DNA from: Pontibacter ummariensis | GTDB lineage: Bacteria > Bacteroidota > Bacteroidia > Cytophagales > Hymenobacteraceae | Direction: 5' to 3' | Assembly: GCF_900188175.1 (NCBI RefSeq) | Contig: NZ_FZOQ01000015.1 | Location: 105,125 to 169,124, forward strand | Length of the DNA: 64,000 nt | Shown: piece by piece, positions 53,810 through 63,290 of the stretch | How positions within the stretch are numbered: the first letter of the stretch is position 1 | How the letters are laid out: every line of letters starts with the position of its first letter | Program-made: the position numbers and the translations under genes | Notes under the pieces: model-generated | Databases searched by the model: none | Told to the model about the DNA's origin: nothing | The model's input: the letters and a program-made list of their open reading frames with translations, nothing else

Positions 53810-54204
53810 TTTTAAGTTTGAATTGCAGGCCTTGGCCTGAAAAAGGCTCTAAGCACAAATAACAGAAAAGCTTTTTAAGCAAACTCATTCTAAGAACCCA
53901 CTCCAATCCCCCTCGGGGAGGGAAATAACTTATTGCCTGTTTTCCCGGCGGCAACGGAACTTCCCAGGAGAAAAACGCTGCCTTTTTTGCCCTAACGGAG
54001 CGACTTGTGAGTGTTTCTGAACATGCCGCTCCGCTGGAGCTCAAATATTATTCTTATATCAAGCTAAAACATGTCGTCCCGCTGGGACAATAGCTAAACA
54101 GTTGCTCACAGCTAAAGCCCACTTCACTCTTCTTTTCTAGAAAAGACCTAAAGGAAGTGGCAAGGGTAAATACAAACTAAAAAGCTCTTATAAAAGATTC
54201 ATGC
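53810..54204. other. Gene-free stretch of about 395 bases with repeat units
   Basis: Apart from the repeat cluster at 53991-54088 and a short hairpin near 53905-53920 (CCCCCTCGGGGAGGG), nothing recognisable. Confidence 0.5.
53991..54088. repeat. Cluster of three imperfect palindromic repeat units
   Basis: Two direct units, ACATGCCGCTCCGCTGGAGC (54021-54040) and ACATGTCGTCCCGCTGGGAC (54069-54088), are spaced 48 bases apart and share ACATG-CG--CCGCTGG. Their cores GCTCCGCTGGAGC and GTCCCGCTGGGAC are self-complementary. A third, degenerate unit, in inverted orientation, is at 53991-54008 (reverse complement ACAAGTCGCTCCGTTAGG). It looks like the dispersed intergenic repeat families seen in Bacteroidota. 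Confidence 0.6.
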
Positions 54205-55362
54205 TTACTTAAGCGTCACCTGCTTAATTTCTGCCTGCTCCCGGGAATGAATAACACCTACTTTATCGCGCAGAAAAGTGCCTGCTCTTTTAGATAGGAT
54301 GGCTTTTATCTCTGCCAGGATGGCCAGCGCAATCTCTTCTGAGGTCTCTGCGCCAATATCCAGCCCCACCGGTCCGTAAAGGTTCTTTAAAACTTCCTCA
54401 TTTAGTTGCAGGCCCTCTTCCTCCAACTCATCCAGCAAGCGCTCCAGTTTCTTTTTGGGCCCTAACACCCCGACATAGGATAGCTGGAGCGGTAGTAGCT
54501 GGCGCAGCATAGCCAATTCATAATTGTAATTATGGGTCATCAGCACCAGCACCGTTTGCTCATCCAGTTCCAATTGAGGCAATACTTGCTCTGGCTTAGC
54601 CACCAATACGCGCTGGACAGCCGGAAATCTTGCCGCAGTAGCATAGTTTGCACGCCCGTCTACTACGGTTATTTGCCAGCCTAAGATAGCCGCCATTTCT
54701 GTGAGAGGAACAGCATCGTTCCCTGCTCCAAAAACAACAAGGGAAACAGCAGGTTTTAGGATCTCTACAAAACCAGTTAAAGCAGTTTGTGGTGTTGCAT
54801 AAGTTTTGGTAACTGAGGTACGGGTCTGTAGTACTTGCTGAACGTCTGCAACTAACGCCTTTTGCAAATGCTCATCCGAATGTTCCCCCACTAACTTCCC
54901 CGCTTCCGACATAAACAAACAGGTACCAGGTTGCTCTTTCGCCTGGTAGTCCAGCGAAAACAGCGTGACAAGTACTGCATGCTGGCGGCGGCTAAGGAAG
55001 GCCTGCAGAAAAGAAAGGGGATTACTTGGGCTTTCAGGATTAATAGGCTCAATCAAAATCTGAATGATGCCATTGCAACCCAGCCCTACGCCCAACTTGG
55101 CATCATCCTCATCGGAGGTATCATAGGTCACGAACATGGCCTTCTGCTGCATCATCGCTAAACGGGCTTTCCGGAGGGCGTCCCCTTCCAGGCAACCGCC
55201 ACTGATGGCACCCGTTAGCTGACCATCCTCGGTCACTAACATACGGGCACCTGGTCTCCGGTAAGAAGAACCCTGTACATGCACCACGGTTGCCAAGGCA
55301 GTTTGCTTGCCTTCCCTTTGCGCTGCATCAAAAGCCCGTACAATATCCTGTATCTCTTTCAT
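54205..55362 (-). CDS. XdhC family molybdenum hydroxylase maturation protein
   Basis: A 385-residue XdhC/CoxI-type protein. N-terminal XdhC_CoxI domain (HVQGSSYRRPGARM near residues 28-41 and GAISGGCLEGD near 51-61), C-terminal Rossmann domain (VVFGAGNDAVPLTEMA near 220-235). In known systems it binds the cofactor, arranges its terminal sulphuration and loads the hydroxylase. A single copy may serve both local enzymes. It lies upstream of the repeat region and mocA on the same strand, but with a 395-base gap that contains the repeat cluster, so it is likely a separate transcription unit. Confidence 0.92.
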   Translation of the reverse strand: MKEIQDIVRAFDAAQREGKQTALATVVHVQGSSYRRPGARMLVTEDGQLTGAISGGCLEGDALRKARLAMMQQKAMFVTYDTSDEDDAKLGVGLGCNGIIQILIEPINPESPSNPLSFLQAFLSRRQHAVLVTLFSLDYQAKEQPGTCLFMSEAGKLVGEHSDEHLQKALVADVQQVLQTRTSVTKTYATPQTALTGFVEILKPAVSLVVFGAGNDAVPLTEMAAILGWQITVVDGRANYATAARFPAVQRVLVAKPEQVLPQLELDEQTVLVLMTHNYNYELAMLRQLLPLQLSYVGVLGPKKKLERLLDELEEEGLQLNEEVLKNLYGPVGLDIGAETSEEIALAILAEIKAILSKRAGTFLRDKVGVIHSREQAEIKQVTLK

Positions 55363-55489
55363 GGCAGGAATACTTGGTAATGAGTAATGGAGAAAACTTT
55401 CAGACGAAGTTACAATATACGGAATATTGAACCTGCTTGCTGCTTTAAACCGCTCCCTTCATTATTTGTTCCATCTATTCAGGGATAAA

Positions 55490-55530
55490 AAACGAAAAGC
55501 CACTGCTCTTTTCGCAGTGGCTTTTCGTTT
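55490..55530 (-). terminator. Terminator after the GH26 gene
   Basis: AAACGAAAAGCCACTGC (55490-55506) pairs with 55514-55530 over 17 bp, loop of 7. On the minus strand it reads into a T-rich end, 39 bases past the GH26 stop. Confidence 0.84.
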
Positions 55531-55568
55531 CTGTGGTATGGTTAAGCAGGCTGTAAGACTCCTTTCGT

Positions 55569-56711
55569 TTAAAAGATCCCCAGGAACTTCTTTTTCTTGT
55601 AAATCTTCTTCAGGTCTTTCTCAAACAAGGTGTAAGGATCCCGATAGAACTTCATAAAGTTAGGCACGCTTACCTGGCCCGGAAAAGGGGCATAATAATG
55701 TGTGGGACTACGCGTGTCGTTACGCCACACCAACACATAAGCCAGGTCCACGTCTTCCTTTTTCATCGCCTGCAAGAGCGTATTTGTCCACCAGGTCGTG
55801 TCCGGGATAGACTCCAGGCCTGTTTCGGTGAAAGCAGCCAGCTTGCCTGCTTTGCGGGCGTAGTCCGATACGATCTTCAGTTTCATAGCTGCTGTGTCCA
55901 CCGCATAGCGGTCGCGTCCGAAGTCCCCATAGTTGTCCATGCCCACCATGTCTACCCATTCATCCCCCGGGTAACGCTCCAGAAACTCCTCTTCTGTGCT
56001 GAATCTGTTGTCTGGCGAAAAAGCATAGATGAAGTTGTGCACGTTCAGGCTGTCGCGCAGGTAGGAAACCGTGAAGCGCCAGAGAGAGATAAACTCTTCC
56101 CGGCTGGCATGCGGCTTCCCCCACCAGAACCAACCACCGTCGAACTCGTGGAAAGGCCGGAAGATGACAGGAGCCAAATTGCCGTCTGCTCCTTTTAGAC
56201 TATGTGCCCAGTCGCCTATCTCATTCAGAATTACTTTGTACTGTTCATGCGCCTCTCCCCCCGGTATAATATACTTTACAGCAGGCAGCGACAGGGTATC
56301 TACCCAGTAAAAGCCTCCTCTGGACACAGGATTGGAGAAATGCCAGGCAGCTGTTGTTACGCCACCCCGGTTATAGGTATCGATAACATTCTGCCGAAGC
56401 GCCTCCTTTGCTTTCGCGATGGCCTCCGGCGATCTTCCTGAGAAGCCACTGAAATCTACCCCGATTACGGCAGGATGAGAGCCCGTTACTGACTTTACAT
56501 CAGAGCGGTCTGCTTCCCCATACCAGCCATGCCCATACTCTGTTGCATGTTGATGCCCGAAAAGGGTGTGCTTTTTCGATAGCTTCCCCAGGTTCTCGTA
56601 GAGGGCTTTCGTCTCTTTGGTGGCATGTGCATCAATAGGCTCCCCCTTCTGTGCGTTTACAGAAAAAGCAAACAAAGCCAGCACCACTGACAGCAAGAAG
56701 GTCTTCTTCAT
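55569..56711 (-). CDS. Glycoside hydrolase family 26 beta-mannanase-like enzyme
   Basis: A 380-residue exported glycosidase (signal peptide to about residue 20, VNAQ). GH26 features: acid/base Glu189 in FRPFHEFDG, nucleophile Glu296 in FTETGLES, and the substrate-site WFWWGKP motif. The family hydrolyses beta-1,4-mannan chains. It is a single-domain enzyme without carbohydrate-binding modules, and no SusCD-like or mannose-metabolism genes flank it. The start at 56711 gives a normal signal peptide. Confidence 0.92.
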   Translation of the reverse strand: MKKTFLLSVVLALFAFSVNAQKGEPIDAHATKETKALYENLGKLSKKHTLFGHQHATEYGHGWYGEADRSDVKSVTGSHPAVIGVDFSGFSGRSPEAIAKAKEALRQNVIDTYNRGGVTTAAWHFSNPVSRGGFYWVDTLSLPAVKYIIPGGEAHEQYKVILNEIGDWAHSLKGADGNLAPVIFRPFHEFDGGWFWWGKPHASREEFISLWRFTVSYLRDSLNVHNFIYAFSPDNRFSTEEEFLERYPGDEWVDMVGMDNYGDFGRDRYAVDTAAMKLKIVSDYARKAGKLAAFTETGLESIPDTTWWTNTLLQAMKKEDVDLAYVLVWRNDTRSPTHYYAPFPGQVSVPNFMKFYRDPYTLFEKDLKKIYKKKKFLGIF

Positions 56712-56866
56712 AAGGGTTTGTTCTGTTGTAAGGTCAAATTATAAGCAAGCAAGATAACAGCACCTGTCCGGCTTTGCAAACAGACGCTCTCCTTAAGCTT
56801 AGCCTACTATCCTGTACCTGGATGGGATCGGCTTTAAAACGAATACCTATACCTGCTGTTATATCC

Positions 56867-57709
56867 CTACACCAATTCGTCGAACAAGCCCAACTGCACC
56901 TGCCCGAAGTCCGGCGCCAGCTTTCTGGCAGGTGTTCCTGCTGAATAGATAATCTTGAAGACAGGCGTTTCCTCGAAGCGCGAGGCCACAATTACTTCTG
57001 TATCTCCTGCGTTGGCCTCGAAAAGCGCTTTTACCAGGTCAGGATCATTATTATCTTTCGATAAGTGTGAAAGCAGCACATGGCTCATAAAGGAGGGCTT
57101 GTACGCCATAAACAATTCCAGGGCCTGCTTATTGGCTAAGTGTCCTCTTCCCCCACGGATGCGGTTCTTCAGGTAGTAAGGGTACCTCCCCTGCTCCAGC
57201 AGGTCCTCATCATAATTAGCTTCCAGAAAAGCAGCATGGCACTCGGCGAAGTGGTACTTCAGGTGCTCGCAAACCACTCCGATATCGGTAAAGACACCCA
57301 CTTTAATGCCTTTGTACTCCACCACAAAGCTGTGCGGGTCGGAGGCATCATGGTATTTCGGGAAAGCGGTAACAGAAAGCTTGCCGACCTGTACCGGGTC
57401 GTAAGCCAGAAAAGGCCTTAAAACAAGTCCCCCCAGGTCAAATCGCGTGCGCTGTTCAGTACCGGGTGTTATGTAAACAGGCAACTGGTATTTTCTGGCC
57501 AGCACCGCTAAGCCCCGCACATGGTCCGTGTGCTCGTGCGATATGAAAATCGCCTTTACTTTATTCATAGAAAGCCCCAGCCGCTTCATGCGTTTCTCTG
57601 TCTCACGGCAGGAGATGCCCGCATCCACGAGCACAGCCTCCTTTTCATTTCCTATGTAATAGCAGTTGCCATTACTCCCTGAGTTTAAAGAGGTAATGGC
57701 TAACTGCAT
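56867..57709 (-). CDS. MBL-fold metallo-hydrolase (YycJ/WalJ-like)
   Basis: A 280-residue metallo-beta-lactamase-fold hydrolase. Metal motif His58-x-His60-x-Asp62-His63 (SHEHTDHVRG) and the N-terminal SGSNGNCYYIG that is typical of the YycJ/WalJ subgroup, which has nuclease-related functions in Firmicutes. A conserved SHLSKDNNDP segment near residue 218 completes the site. No signal peptide, so cytoplasmic. Unlinked to any walRK-like genes here. The function in this organism is open. Confidence 0.87.
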   Translation of the reverse strand: MQLAITSLNSGSNGNCYYIGNEKEAVLVDAGISCRETEKRMKRLGLSMNKVKAIFISHEHTDHVRGLAVLARKYQLPVYITPGTEQRTRFDLGGLVLRPFLAYDPVQVGKLSVTAFPKYHDASDPHSFVVEYKGIKVGVFTDIGVVCEHLKYHFAECHAAFLEANYDEDLLEQGRYPYYLKNRIRGGRGHLANKQALELFMAYKPSFMSHVLLSHLSKDNNDPDLVKALFEANAGDTEVIVASRFEETPVFKIIYSAGTPARKLAPDFGQVQLGLFDELV

Positions 57710-57843
57710 AGACCTTGTGTATTTACAATCATTAGAATTTATAAGGAGTTAAAACAACTCCTCGAACTTTAAAGCTTAAGGGCCGGCTGGGCTTATTACA
57801 GTTGGTGTACGCTTCGGTGCTATCCTGCTAATCGAACGGATAG

Positions 57844-58107
57844 CTATAACCCGTTGTCCAGGTAGTCCTGCACATTAATTTCATCAACATAAGGCTCAAA
57901 GATAGCCAGTGTACTGGCAGACTTTTTAAAAGCACCGATGACCTCCGCCTCCTTTCCCGACCACAATTCTACAAAAGAATCACCTAAAGCGTATAGGGTC
58001 ACTACCCACTCCTTATGCTGTCGCTGTGCCAGTATGGTGCCATCCTTCGCCAGCACCTCGGCCTGACTCCTCAAAGGGAGCCGCTGAAACATAGAATATT
58101 CAATCAT
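57844..58107 (-). CDS. Hypothetical protein, 87 residues
   Basis: A small soluble protein of unknown role with several beta strands (VVTLYALGDSFVELW is strand-rich). The start is placed at the ATG giving MIEYSMFQRLPL, since the upstream 25 codons of the open frame show no protein-like pattern. Its upstream region runs divergent to hrpB. No family recognised. Confidence 0.5.
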   Translation of the reverse strand: MIEYSMFQRLPLRSQAEVLAKDGTILAQRQHKEWVVTLYALGDSFVELWSGKEAEVIGAFKKSASTLAIFEPYVDEINVQDYLDNGL

Positions 58108-58353
58108 ACAATTTCTCTCTAACAAAAGTGACAAGTGTACCGAGCCAAATGGCAAAACCACAGTCTCTTCACGTCCTGTCACCTTATCAACAATAAAACC
58201 AAAATTAAATAAGTTTCATAGTCAGGAGCCAAGGAACAAGGCAAATCACGACAGGAAGTACAATTTACTGACAGTGTTTTACTTAACGCTGGTCGGTAAA
58301 GAGAAACAGCGACTACTTATTTTTTTAGCCAGGAATTCGGAACTTTGGTTTCT

Positions 58354-60900
58354 ATGTCATCTACCCGCTTACTTCCCAATCTGCCTGACCTGCCTGTAAA
58401 GGAAACGCTTCCCAGGCTGCTTGATGCCCTGGATACGCATACAAGAGTTGTACTGGAAGCCCCACCGGGCGCCGGTAAAACCACCCTCGTGCCGCTGGCC
58501 CTGCTGGAGGCTTCCTGGCGGAACGAAGGGAAGATACTGGTACTGGAGCCCCGGCGTTTAGCGACACGGGCAGCAGCCCAACGGATGTCTGACCTGCTGG
58601 ACGAGGATCTAGGGCAGACGGTTGGCTACTGGATACGGATGGAGCACATGGTATCGAGCAAGACCCGGATAGAAGTCGTGACAGAAGGAATTCTGACCCG
58701 GCTCATACAAGACGATCCGGCACTGGAAGGAATTGCCGCGATTATCTTCGATGAATTTCATGAGCGGAGTTTGCAGGCGGATCTAGGTCTTGCCCTGGCA
58801 CTGGACGCTCAGGCCGTACTGCGCCCTGACTTGCGCCTGCTGGTAATGAGTGCTACCCTCGATGCCGCTGCCGTTGGCAATTGGCTAGAGGCACCAGTGG
58901 TACGAAGCGAAGGCCGACAGTTTCCGGTAGAAACACATTATTTACCAAACGCAGCAGTTGCCGCAGCAGGCAACCGGCCAACCGAAAGACTCGTGAACCT
59001 GGTGCCTAAAGCGGTTCGGGAGGCCCTTGAAAAAGAGGAGGAAGGAGACATCCTGGTGTTTTTGCCGGGTATGGGGGAGATACGCAGAGTTGCACAGCAA
59101 TTAGAGGGCAAGTTAGGCCCGTACGTAGACCTGCATTTACTGCACGGAGAGCTTGCTTTGTCCAAACAGTTAGCTGCCATAGCCCCTGCCCTGGCAGGAC
59201 GGCGAAAAGTGGTGTTGACCACCAGCATTGCTGAAACGAGCTTAACGATAGAAGGGGTCAAGATCGTGATAGACGGAGGCTTTGCCAGAGTGCCCCGCTT
59301 CGTTCCCCGTACCGGTCTTACCACCCTCGAGACGCTTCCTGTTTCCCAGGCTGCCGCTGACCAGCGGCGCGGACGTGCCGGACGTTTGGGACCGGGCATT
59401 TGCTACCGGCTGTGGTCATCTGCTGATCAGCTTCAACTGTCTGACCGACAAGCTCCGGAAATTTGTGAAGCCGACCTTACCGGATTGGTATTGGAGTTGG
59501 CCATTTGGGGTGTAAAAGACGCCACTACCCTGAAATGGCTGGATACGCCTCCTCCTGCTGCTTTAGCCTTGGGACGAGACCTTTTGCAAGGTTTAGAGGC
59601 GATAGATGCGGCTGGCAACCCTACCCGCCATGGGAAAGCCCTGGCAACGCTAGGCCTCTCGCCCCGCTTAGGCCATTTGGTGGTGCGCGGGAGTGAACTG
59701 GGGCAGGGTGCCACGGCCTGTGCACTGGCTGCCCTGCTCTCCGAACGGGATATTCTAAAACCCGTGCAAGTTTCCCGGCCCAGCCCTTTGCCTGACCTGC
59801 ACCTCCGGCTGGAATTACTTTCAGGAATAAGACCGCCTACACCCGGCTTTGTGGTAGACGAGAACACCCTGCGAAGGGTGCGGGAACAGGCCCAGCACCT
59901 GCGGCAACGGATACGAGAACCGGAGAAAAGCATACACCCCGATGCAACTGGCCTGCTGACGGCCCTGGCTTATCCCGACCGGATGGCGCAACGGGAGTCA
60001 TCAGGAAAGGTGCGGTTAGTTACAGGACAAAGAGCCGGCCTACAGACAGAGCTTTTCGGAGAAGCAGCGTTTTATGGAGTAGCGCACCTGGAGATTGGAA
60101 AATACCCGCGCGTGCTGTTGGCTGCCCCTGTAACGAAAGCAGAGCTGCTGGAGCACTTTATCGAACACATAGAGCAGGTACAGGAAGTACGTTGGGATGC
60201 AGCGGCAGCGCGTGTAGTAGCACGACAATTTACCAGGCTGGGAGCATTAGTGGTAGAGGAAACAGCCCTGGCAAAACCTGACCCGGAGCTTGTAGCGGAA
60301 GCACTGCTGCAGGCACTACAAGAAAAAGGCGTCGAACGCCTGCCTTGGTCCGATTCGGCTCTGCGTACCCGCCAACGCCTTGCATTTCTACATCAGTTTT
60401 CACCTGAAGACTGGCCTGAACTCTCAGATCAGGAATTAGCAAACACCATGGACCTGTGGTTGGGCCCGCACCTGGCTGGCATGCGCTCCATGGAGCAGGT
60501 ATCGCGGCTGGATTTTAATGAAATCCTGCTTTCAAGCCTTTCCTGGGAGCAACGCCAGGAGATGGATCGGCTTGCGCCAACGCACCTGGAGGTTCCGAGC
60601 GGTTCCCGCATAGCACTTGACTATTCGGATCCGGCTACTCCTGTTTTAGCAGTGCGGCTACAGGAAGTTTTTGGTATGTTGGACACGCCCCGCATTGGTG
60701 GCGGTAAAGTGGCTTTGCTCATTCATCTACTCTCTCCTGCCTCCCGTCCTGTGCAGGTAACGCAGGACCTAAGGAGTTTCTGGAACAATGGCTATTTTGA
60801 GGTGCGCAAAGACCTGCGGGGCCGCTATCCCAAGCACCACTGGCCTGAGGACCCGCTTTCGGCACAACCTACCAGAGGCACCAAGAAAAGGCCACAGTAG
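58354..60900 (+). CDS. hrpB: ATP-dependent helicase HrpB
   Basis: An 848-residue DEAH-box helicase. Motif I is APPGAGKTT, motif II DEFHERS (DExH variant), motif III SATLD, motif VI QRRGRAGR; after the two RecA-like domains come the winged-helix and HrpB C-terminal domain (ending around TQDLRSFWNNGYFEVRKDL). The start is at the ATG at 58354; the frame extends upstream three codons from a TTG. HrpB is widespread and of poorly defined function in RNA metabolism. Independent gene, with a divergent small gene upstream. Confidence 0.95.
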   Translation: MSSTRLLPNLPDLPVKETLPRLLDALDTHTRVVLEAPPGAGKTTLVPLALLEASWRNEGKILVLEPRRLATRAAAQRMSDLLDEDLGQTVGYWIRMEHMVSSKTRIEVVTEGILTRLIQDDPALEGIAAIIFDEFHERSLQADLGLALALDAQAVLRPDLRLLVMSATLDAAAVGNWLEAPVVRSEGRQFPVETHYLPNAAVAAAGNRPTERLVNLVPKAVREALEKEEEGDILVFLPGMGEIRRVAQQLEGKLGPYVDLHLLHGELALSKQLAAIAPALAGRRKVVLTTSIAETSLTIEGVKIVIDGGFARVPRFVPRTGLTTLETLPVSQAAADQRRGRAGRLGPGICYRLWSSADQLQLSDRQAPEICEADLTGLVLELAIWGVKDATTLKWLDTPPPAALALGRDLLQGLEAIDAAGNPTRHGKALATLGLSPRLGHLVVRGSELGQGATACALAALLSERDILKPVQVSRPSPLPDLHLRLELLSGIRPPTPGFVVDENTLRRVREQAQHLRQRIREPEKSIHPDATGLLTALAYPDRMAQRESSGKVRLVTGQRAGLQTELFGEAAFYGVAHLEIGKYPRVLLAAPVTKAELLEHFIEHIEQVQEVRWDAAAARVVARQFTRLGALVVEETALAKPDPELVAEALLQALQEKGVERLPWSDSALRTRQRLAFLHQFSPEDWPELSDQELANTMDLWLGPHLAGMRSMEQVSRLDFNEILLSSLSWEQRQEMDRLAPTHLEVPSGSRIALDYSDPATPVLAVRLQEVFGMLDTPRIGGGKVALLIHLLSPASRPVQVTQDLRSFWNNGYFEVRKDLRGRYPKHHWPEDPLSAQPTRGTKKRPQ

Positions 60901-60908
60901 GCTTAACA

Positions 60909-61667
60909 CTACGGCTTGGTTACCTTTGGACGGAACAAGTCATACAGGGCAGACACGAGGGCCAGGGCATAAAGACTTGCACTGGTAAGCACCACTATGA
61001 AGCGGCTCAAGCTTCCACTCCATTTCTCGGACCAAAGCTTTAAGCCCACTATGCTTGCCGTTCCTAATAAGATACTTCCCCAGAAAGTCAGCTTTTCTGT
61101 TGCAGAAAGAAAATTAACATTTGTTTCCCTGGCCTCTTTCCGAAAGAGCAGCCAGATTAAAAAAACCAACCCTAGCACAGAGCCTGTCCTTTCAATAAGA
61201 TGATACAACTTATTGTGGACCGGGCCAACCCGCACTTGCTGGCTGAAAAACTCTGGGTTCAGGTAGTATACCCAGCCATCCGGGCGGGCGAAATCATCCC
61301 AAAACAAGTGGGAGAGCGTCCCAATAAAGGCCGAGAAGGCAAAGACCAGCCAGGCCCGCTTCAGGTACTGCATGAAATCAAAAGACAAACAATCTGCATA
61401 CTTCCTATCCATTGGGGATGGGAGGTGTAGGATCAAGCTGTTTCTAACCCAAAGGTGAAAGGCAATAGCTACCAGGAAAGAAAGCGGCAGGTCGATGAGA
61501 AAGATACCCGGCAGCGTGTGCCCGAAATCCGAGCCAGTACTCATTTTAAGGAAATATTGTAGATCGGGTGCGATACTGCCCATGATCAGGCCTGTCAGGG
61601 AAAACCAGGAAGGTTTTAGCTTTTTTAAAGGCACGACAATGGCAGGGTGAGAAAATGTAAACGGCAT
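60909..61667 (-). CDS. DUF4184 family membrane protein
   Basis: A 252-residue membrane protein with about five or six helices and the N-terminal MPFTFSHPAIVVPL plus GSIAPDLQYF motifs of DUF4184 (relatives of the YdjM-like metal-dependent membrane hydrolases; the His and Asp here are its hallmark residues). It has an LSHLFWDDFARP segment where a second His-Asp set lies. Function not established. It converges on hrpB with 8 bases between the stops. Confidence 0.87.
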   Translation of the reverse strand: MPFTFSHPAIVVPLKKLKPSWFSLTGLIMGSIAPDLQYFLKMSTGSDFGHTLPGIFLIDLPLSFLVAIAFHLWVRNSLILHLPSPMDRKYADCLSFDFMQYLKRAWLVFAFSAFIGTLSHLFWDDFARPDGWVYYLNPEFFSQQVRVGPVHNKLYHLIERTGSVLGLVFLIWLLFRKEARETNVNFLSATEKLTFWGSILLGTASIVGLKLWSEKWSGSLSRFIVVLTSASLYALALVSALYDLFRPKVTKP

Positions 61668-61911
61668 GGCGGGTAGTAAACTTTATCCTTGTAATCACTC
61701 TTATCCTGAACCTGCTGAAGCTTACGTAAGTCCTGTGCCCTCCGGTTGGTTTAAGCGTACTATAACCTTGGCTCCTTTCCTAAGTGCTGCAAACGCTGCG
61801 CTTGCTTCCGCTCCTTTTAGAAGAATAACGGTAAACTTAAGTCCATAAAACTCGTTCTTGTGCTCTAGTTATCATAAACGTGTACAACAACTCAAACGCA
61901 CTGGATTATTA

Positions 61912-62391
61912 ATGGAAAACACCCGGTCTGAAAGCATCGAAGGTCTTGTCAGAGAACAACTAGTAGAACTTCTGAAAGGAGGTTTTGCCCCAAATGTAAT
62001 TTTACTACGGGAGTTTGACCACAGGAAAGCAGGCATTGTGCTGGACGGGCTACACTTTTCTGCTTGGGTTTTGCTTGGGCACATTCATGCCCGCCACACT
62101 ACCTTGCTCAACTTCATGAAAGACCCCGGCAAGCATGGAAATGTGTGGCCAGATGCTCCCTGGCCGCAAAATTATGCCCCCCAAAGTCAACAAGAGTGGA
62201 ACGCTGCCATAGACCGCTATGAAGCCGACCTGGAAGAGATGATGGCGATTGTAAAAAGTCCGAACACCGAGCTTTTCAGAAAACAGGAAAACGGAAAGAC
62301 GCTTTCCTGGGCAGCCATGACGACCTTACACCACACCGGGTATCATATCGGACAGTTGAAGACAATTGGAAGGCAATTAGGTGTTTGGTAA
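61912..62391 (+). CDS. DinB family protein
   Basis: A 159-residue four-helix-bundle protein of the DinB/YfiT-like group. His residues at HIHARHTTLL and in the C-terminal TTLHHTGYHIGQLKTI form the usual metal triad. The start is placed at the ATG at 61912 (MENTRSE), since the 18 codons before it look non-coding. Members are metal-binding thiol-transferase-like or hydrolase-like enzymes, and many have unknown substrates. Monocistronic, convergent with the sulfotransferase gene. Confidence 0.82.
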   Translation: MENTRSESIEGLVREQLVELLKGGFAPNVILLREFDHRKAGIVLDGLHFSAWVLLGHIHARHTTLLNFMKDPGKHGNVWPDAPWPQNYAPQSQQEWNAAIDRYEADLEEMMAIVKSPNTELFRKQENGKTLSWAAMTTLHHTGYHIGQLKTIGRQLGVW

Positions 62392-62399
62392 GCTATGTC

Positions 62400-63290
62400 T
62401 TAATACAGCACCATTTGCGAGCTAATAATTTCATCCTTTAAGAGTTCAAAGTCTTCATGCGAAGGTTGATGCGTGTAGCGCATAGCCTCCCCTCTTTCTT
62501 GTGGGTAGTTCAGGTAACGGATCAGAGGGCCTGCTATAATGTCTGCCTTCTCTACCTGCTCATTGGTTAGCTGATCCATCCAATATCCTGACTGCCCTTT
62601 CTTCAGGTGCTTGGGGTTGTTACGCTTCATCATTGTAAAGCTCATCGCCTCTTGTAGTGCTTCGCGTTGGCTGTCATTCAGATCAACTTCCAGATAATCC
62701 AATAATAAGCTCAATTCCTCCTGGAAGTCTAGCAGAAAGCCTTCGTAAAAGGCTATGTGTATGTTATAGGCTTTGCTTAAACGCAAATGGTCAAACACAT
62801 GCCAGACCCATTCCTGTACAAGTTTGTCAAAGTTCTTTTTCAGGAACTGTTTCGGGTCCTTTTCCTCCTGCGGATAGTACTTCAGCATGTACTCAGAAGT
62901 ATAGTACTTGGCTGCTGAAACGGCTCTGTCCCGCGGGTCACGCACGATATATACTTTCTTATCGAACAGGTCTAGTAATTCTCCACTCCTTTCACAGATC
63001 GGGGAGTGTGTCCACACGTGGTTTGTTTGCCGCACATAATCCACTATACACTCCACAGGCATTCGAAAGATACTGCTGATACGGTAACTATACTGCAGGT
63101 CTGTCACATCTAACACATCAATGCTGGCCTGGCTCGGGTAGTTCAGGTCCCAGGTTTTAGCTAGGTTGTAAATGGGCTGTGTTTGTATAAAACTGGTAGT
63201 GTCCAGGCCTTGTGTGCGAAGTACGTTCTGTATGATGTTGTAAAGCCAGAAATTACCACATTTAGGTGCTCCACCCTGAAGAATTTTCAT
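62400..63290 (-). CDS. Sulfotransferase domain protein
   Basis: A 296-residue PAPS-dependent sulfotransferase. The 5'-phosphosulphate loop is GGAPKCGNFWLYNII (about residues 6-20), the 3'-phosphate motif YIVRDPRDRAVSAAKYY (about 113-130), and the tail has the MKRNNPKHLKKGQSG-type K/R-x-G segment (about 240-255) common to the fold. It transfers sulphate to a hydroxyl or amine acceptor of unknown nature, perhaps a carotenoid, lipid or polysaccharide. No PAPS-synthesis genes are near. Single gene, starting at 63290. Confidence 0.85.
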   Translation of the reverse strand: MKILQGGAPKCGNFWLYNIIQNVLRTQGLDTTSFIQTQPIYNLAKTWDLNYPSQASIDVLDVTDLQYSYRISSIFRMPVECIVDYVRQTNHVWTHSPICERSGELLDLFDKKVYIVRDPRDRAVSAAKYYTSEYMLKYYPQEEKDPKQFLKKNFDKLVQEWVWHVFDHLRLSKAYNIHIAFYEGFLLDFQEELSLLLDYLEVDLNDSQREALQEAMSFTMMKRNNPKHLKKGQSGYWMDQLTNEQVEKADIIAGPLIRYLNYPQERGEAMRYTHQPSHEDFELLKDEIISSQMVLY

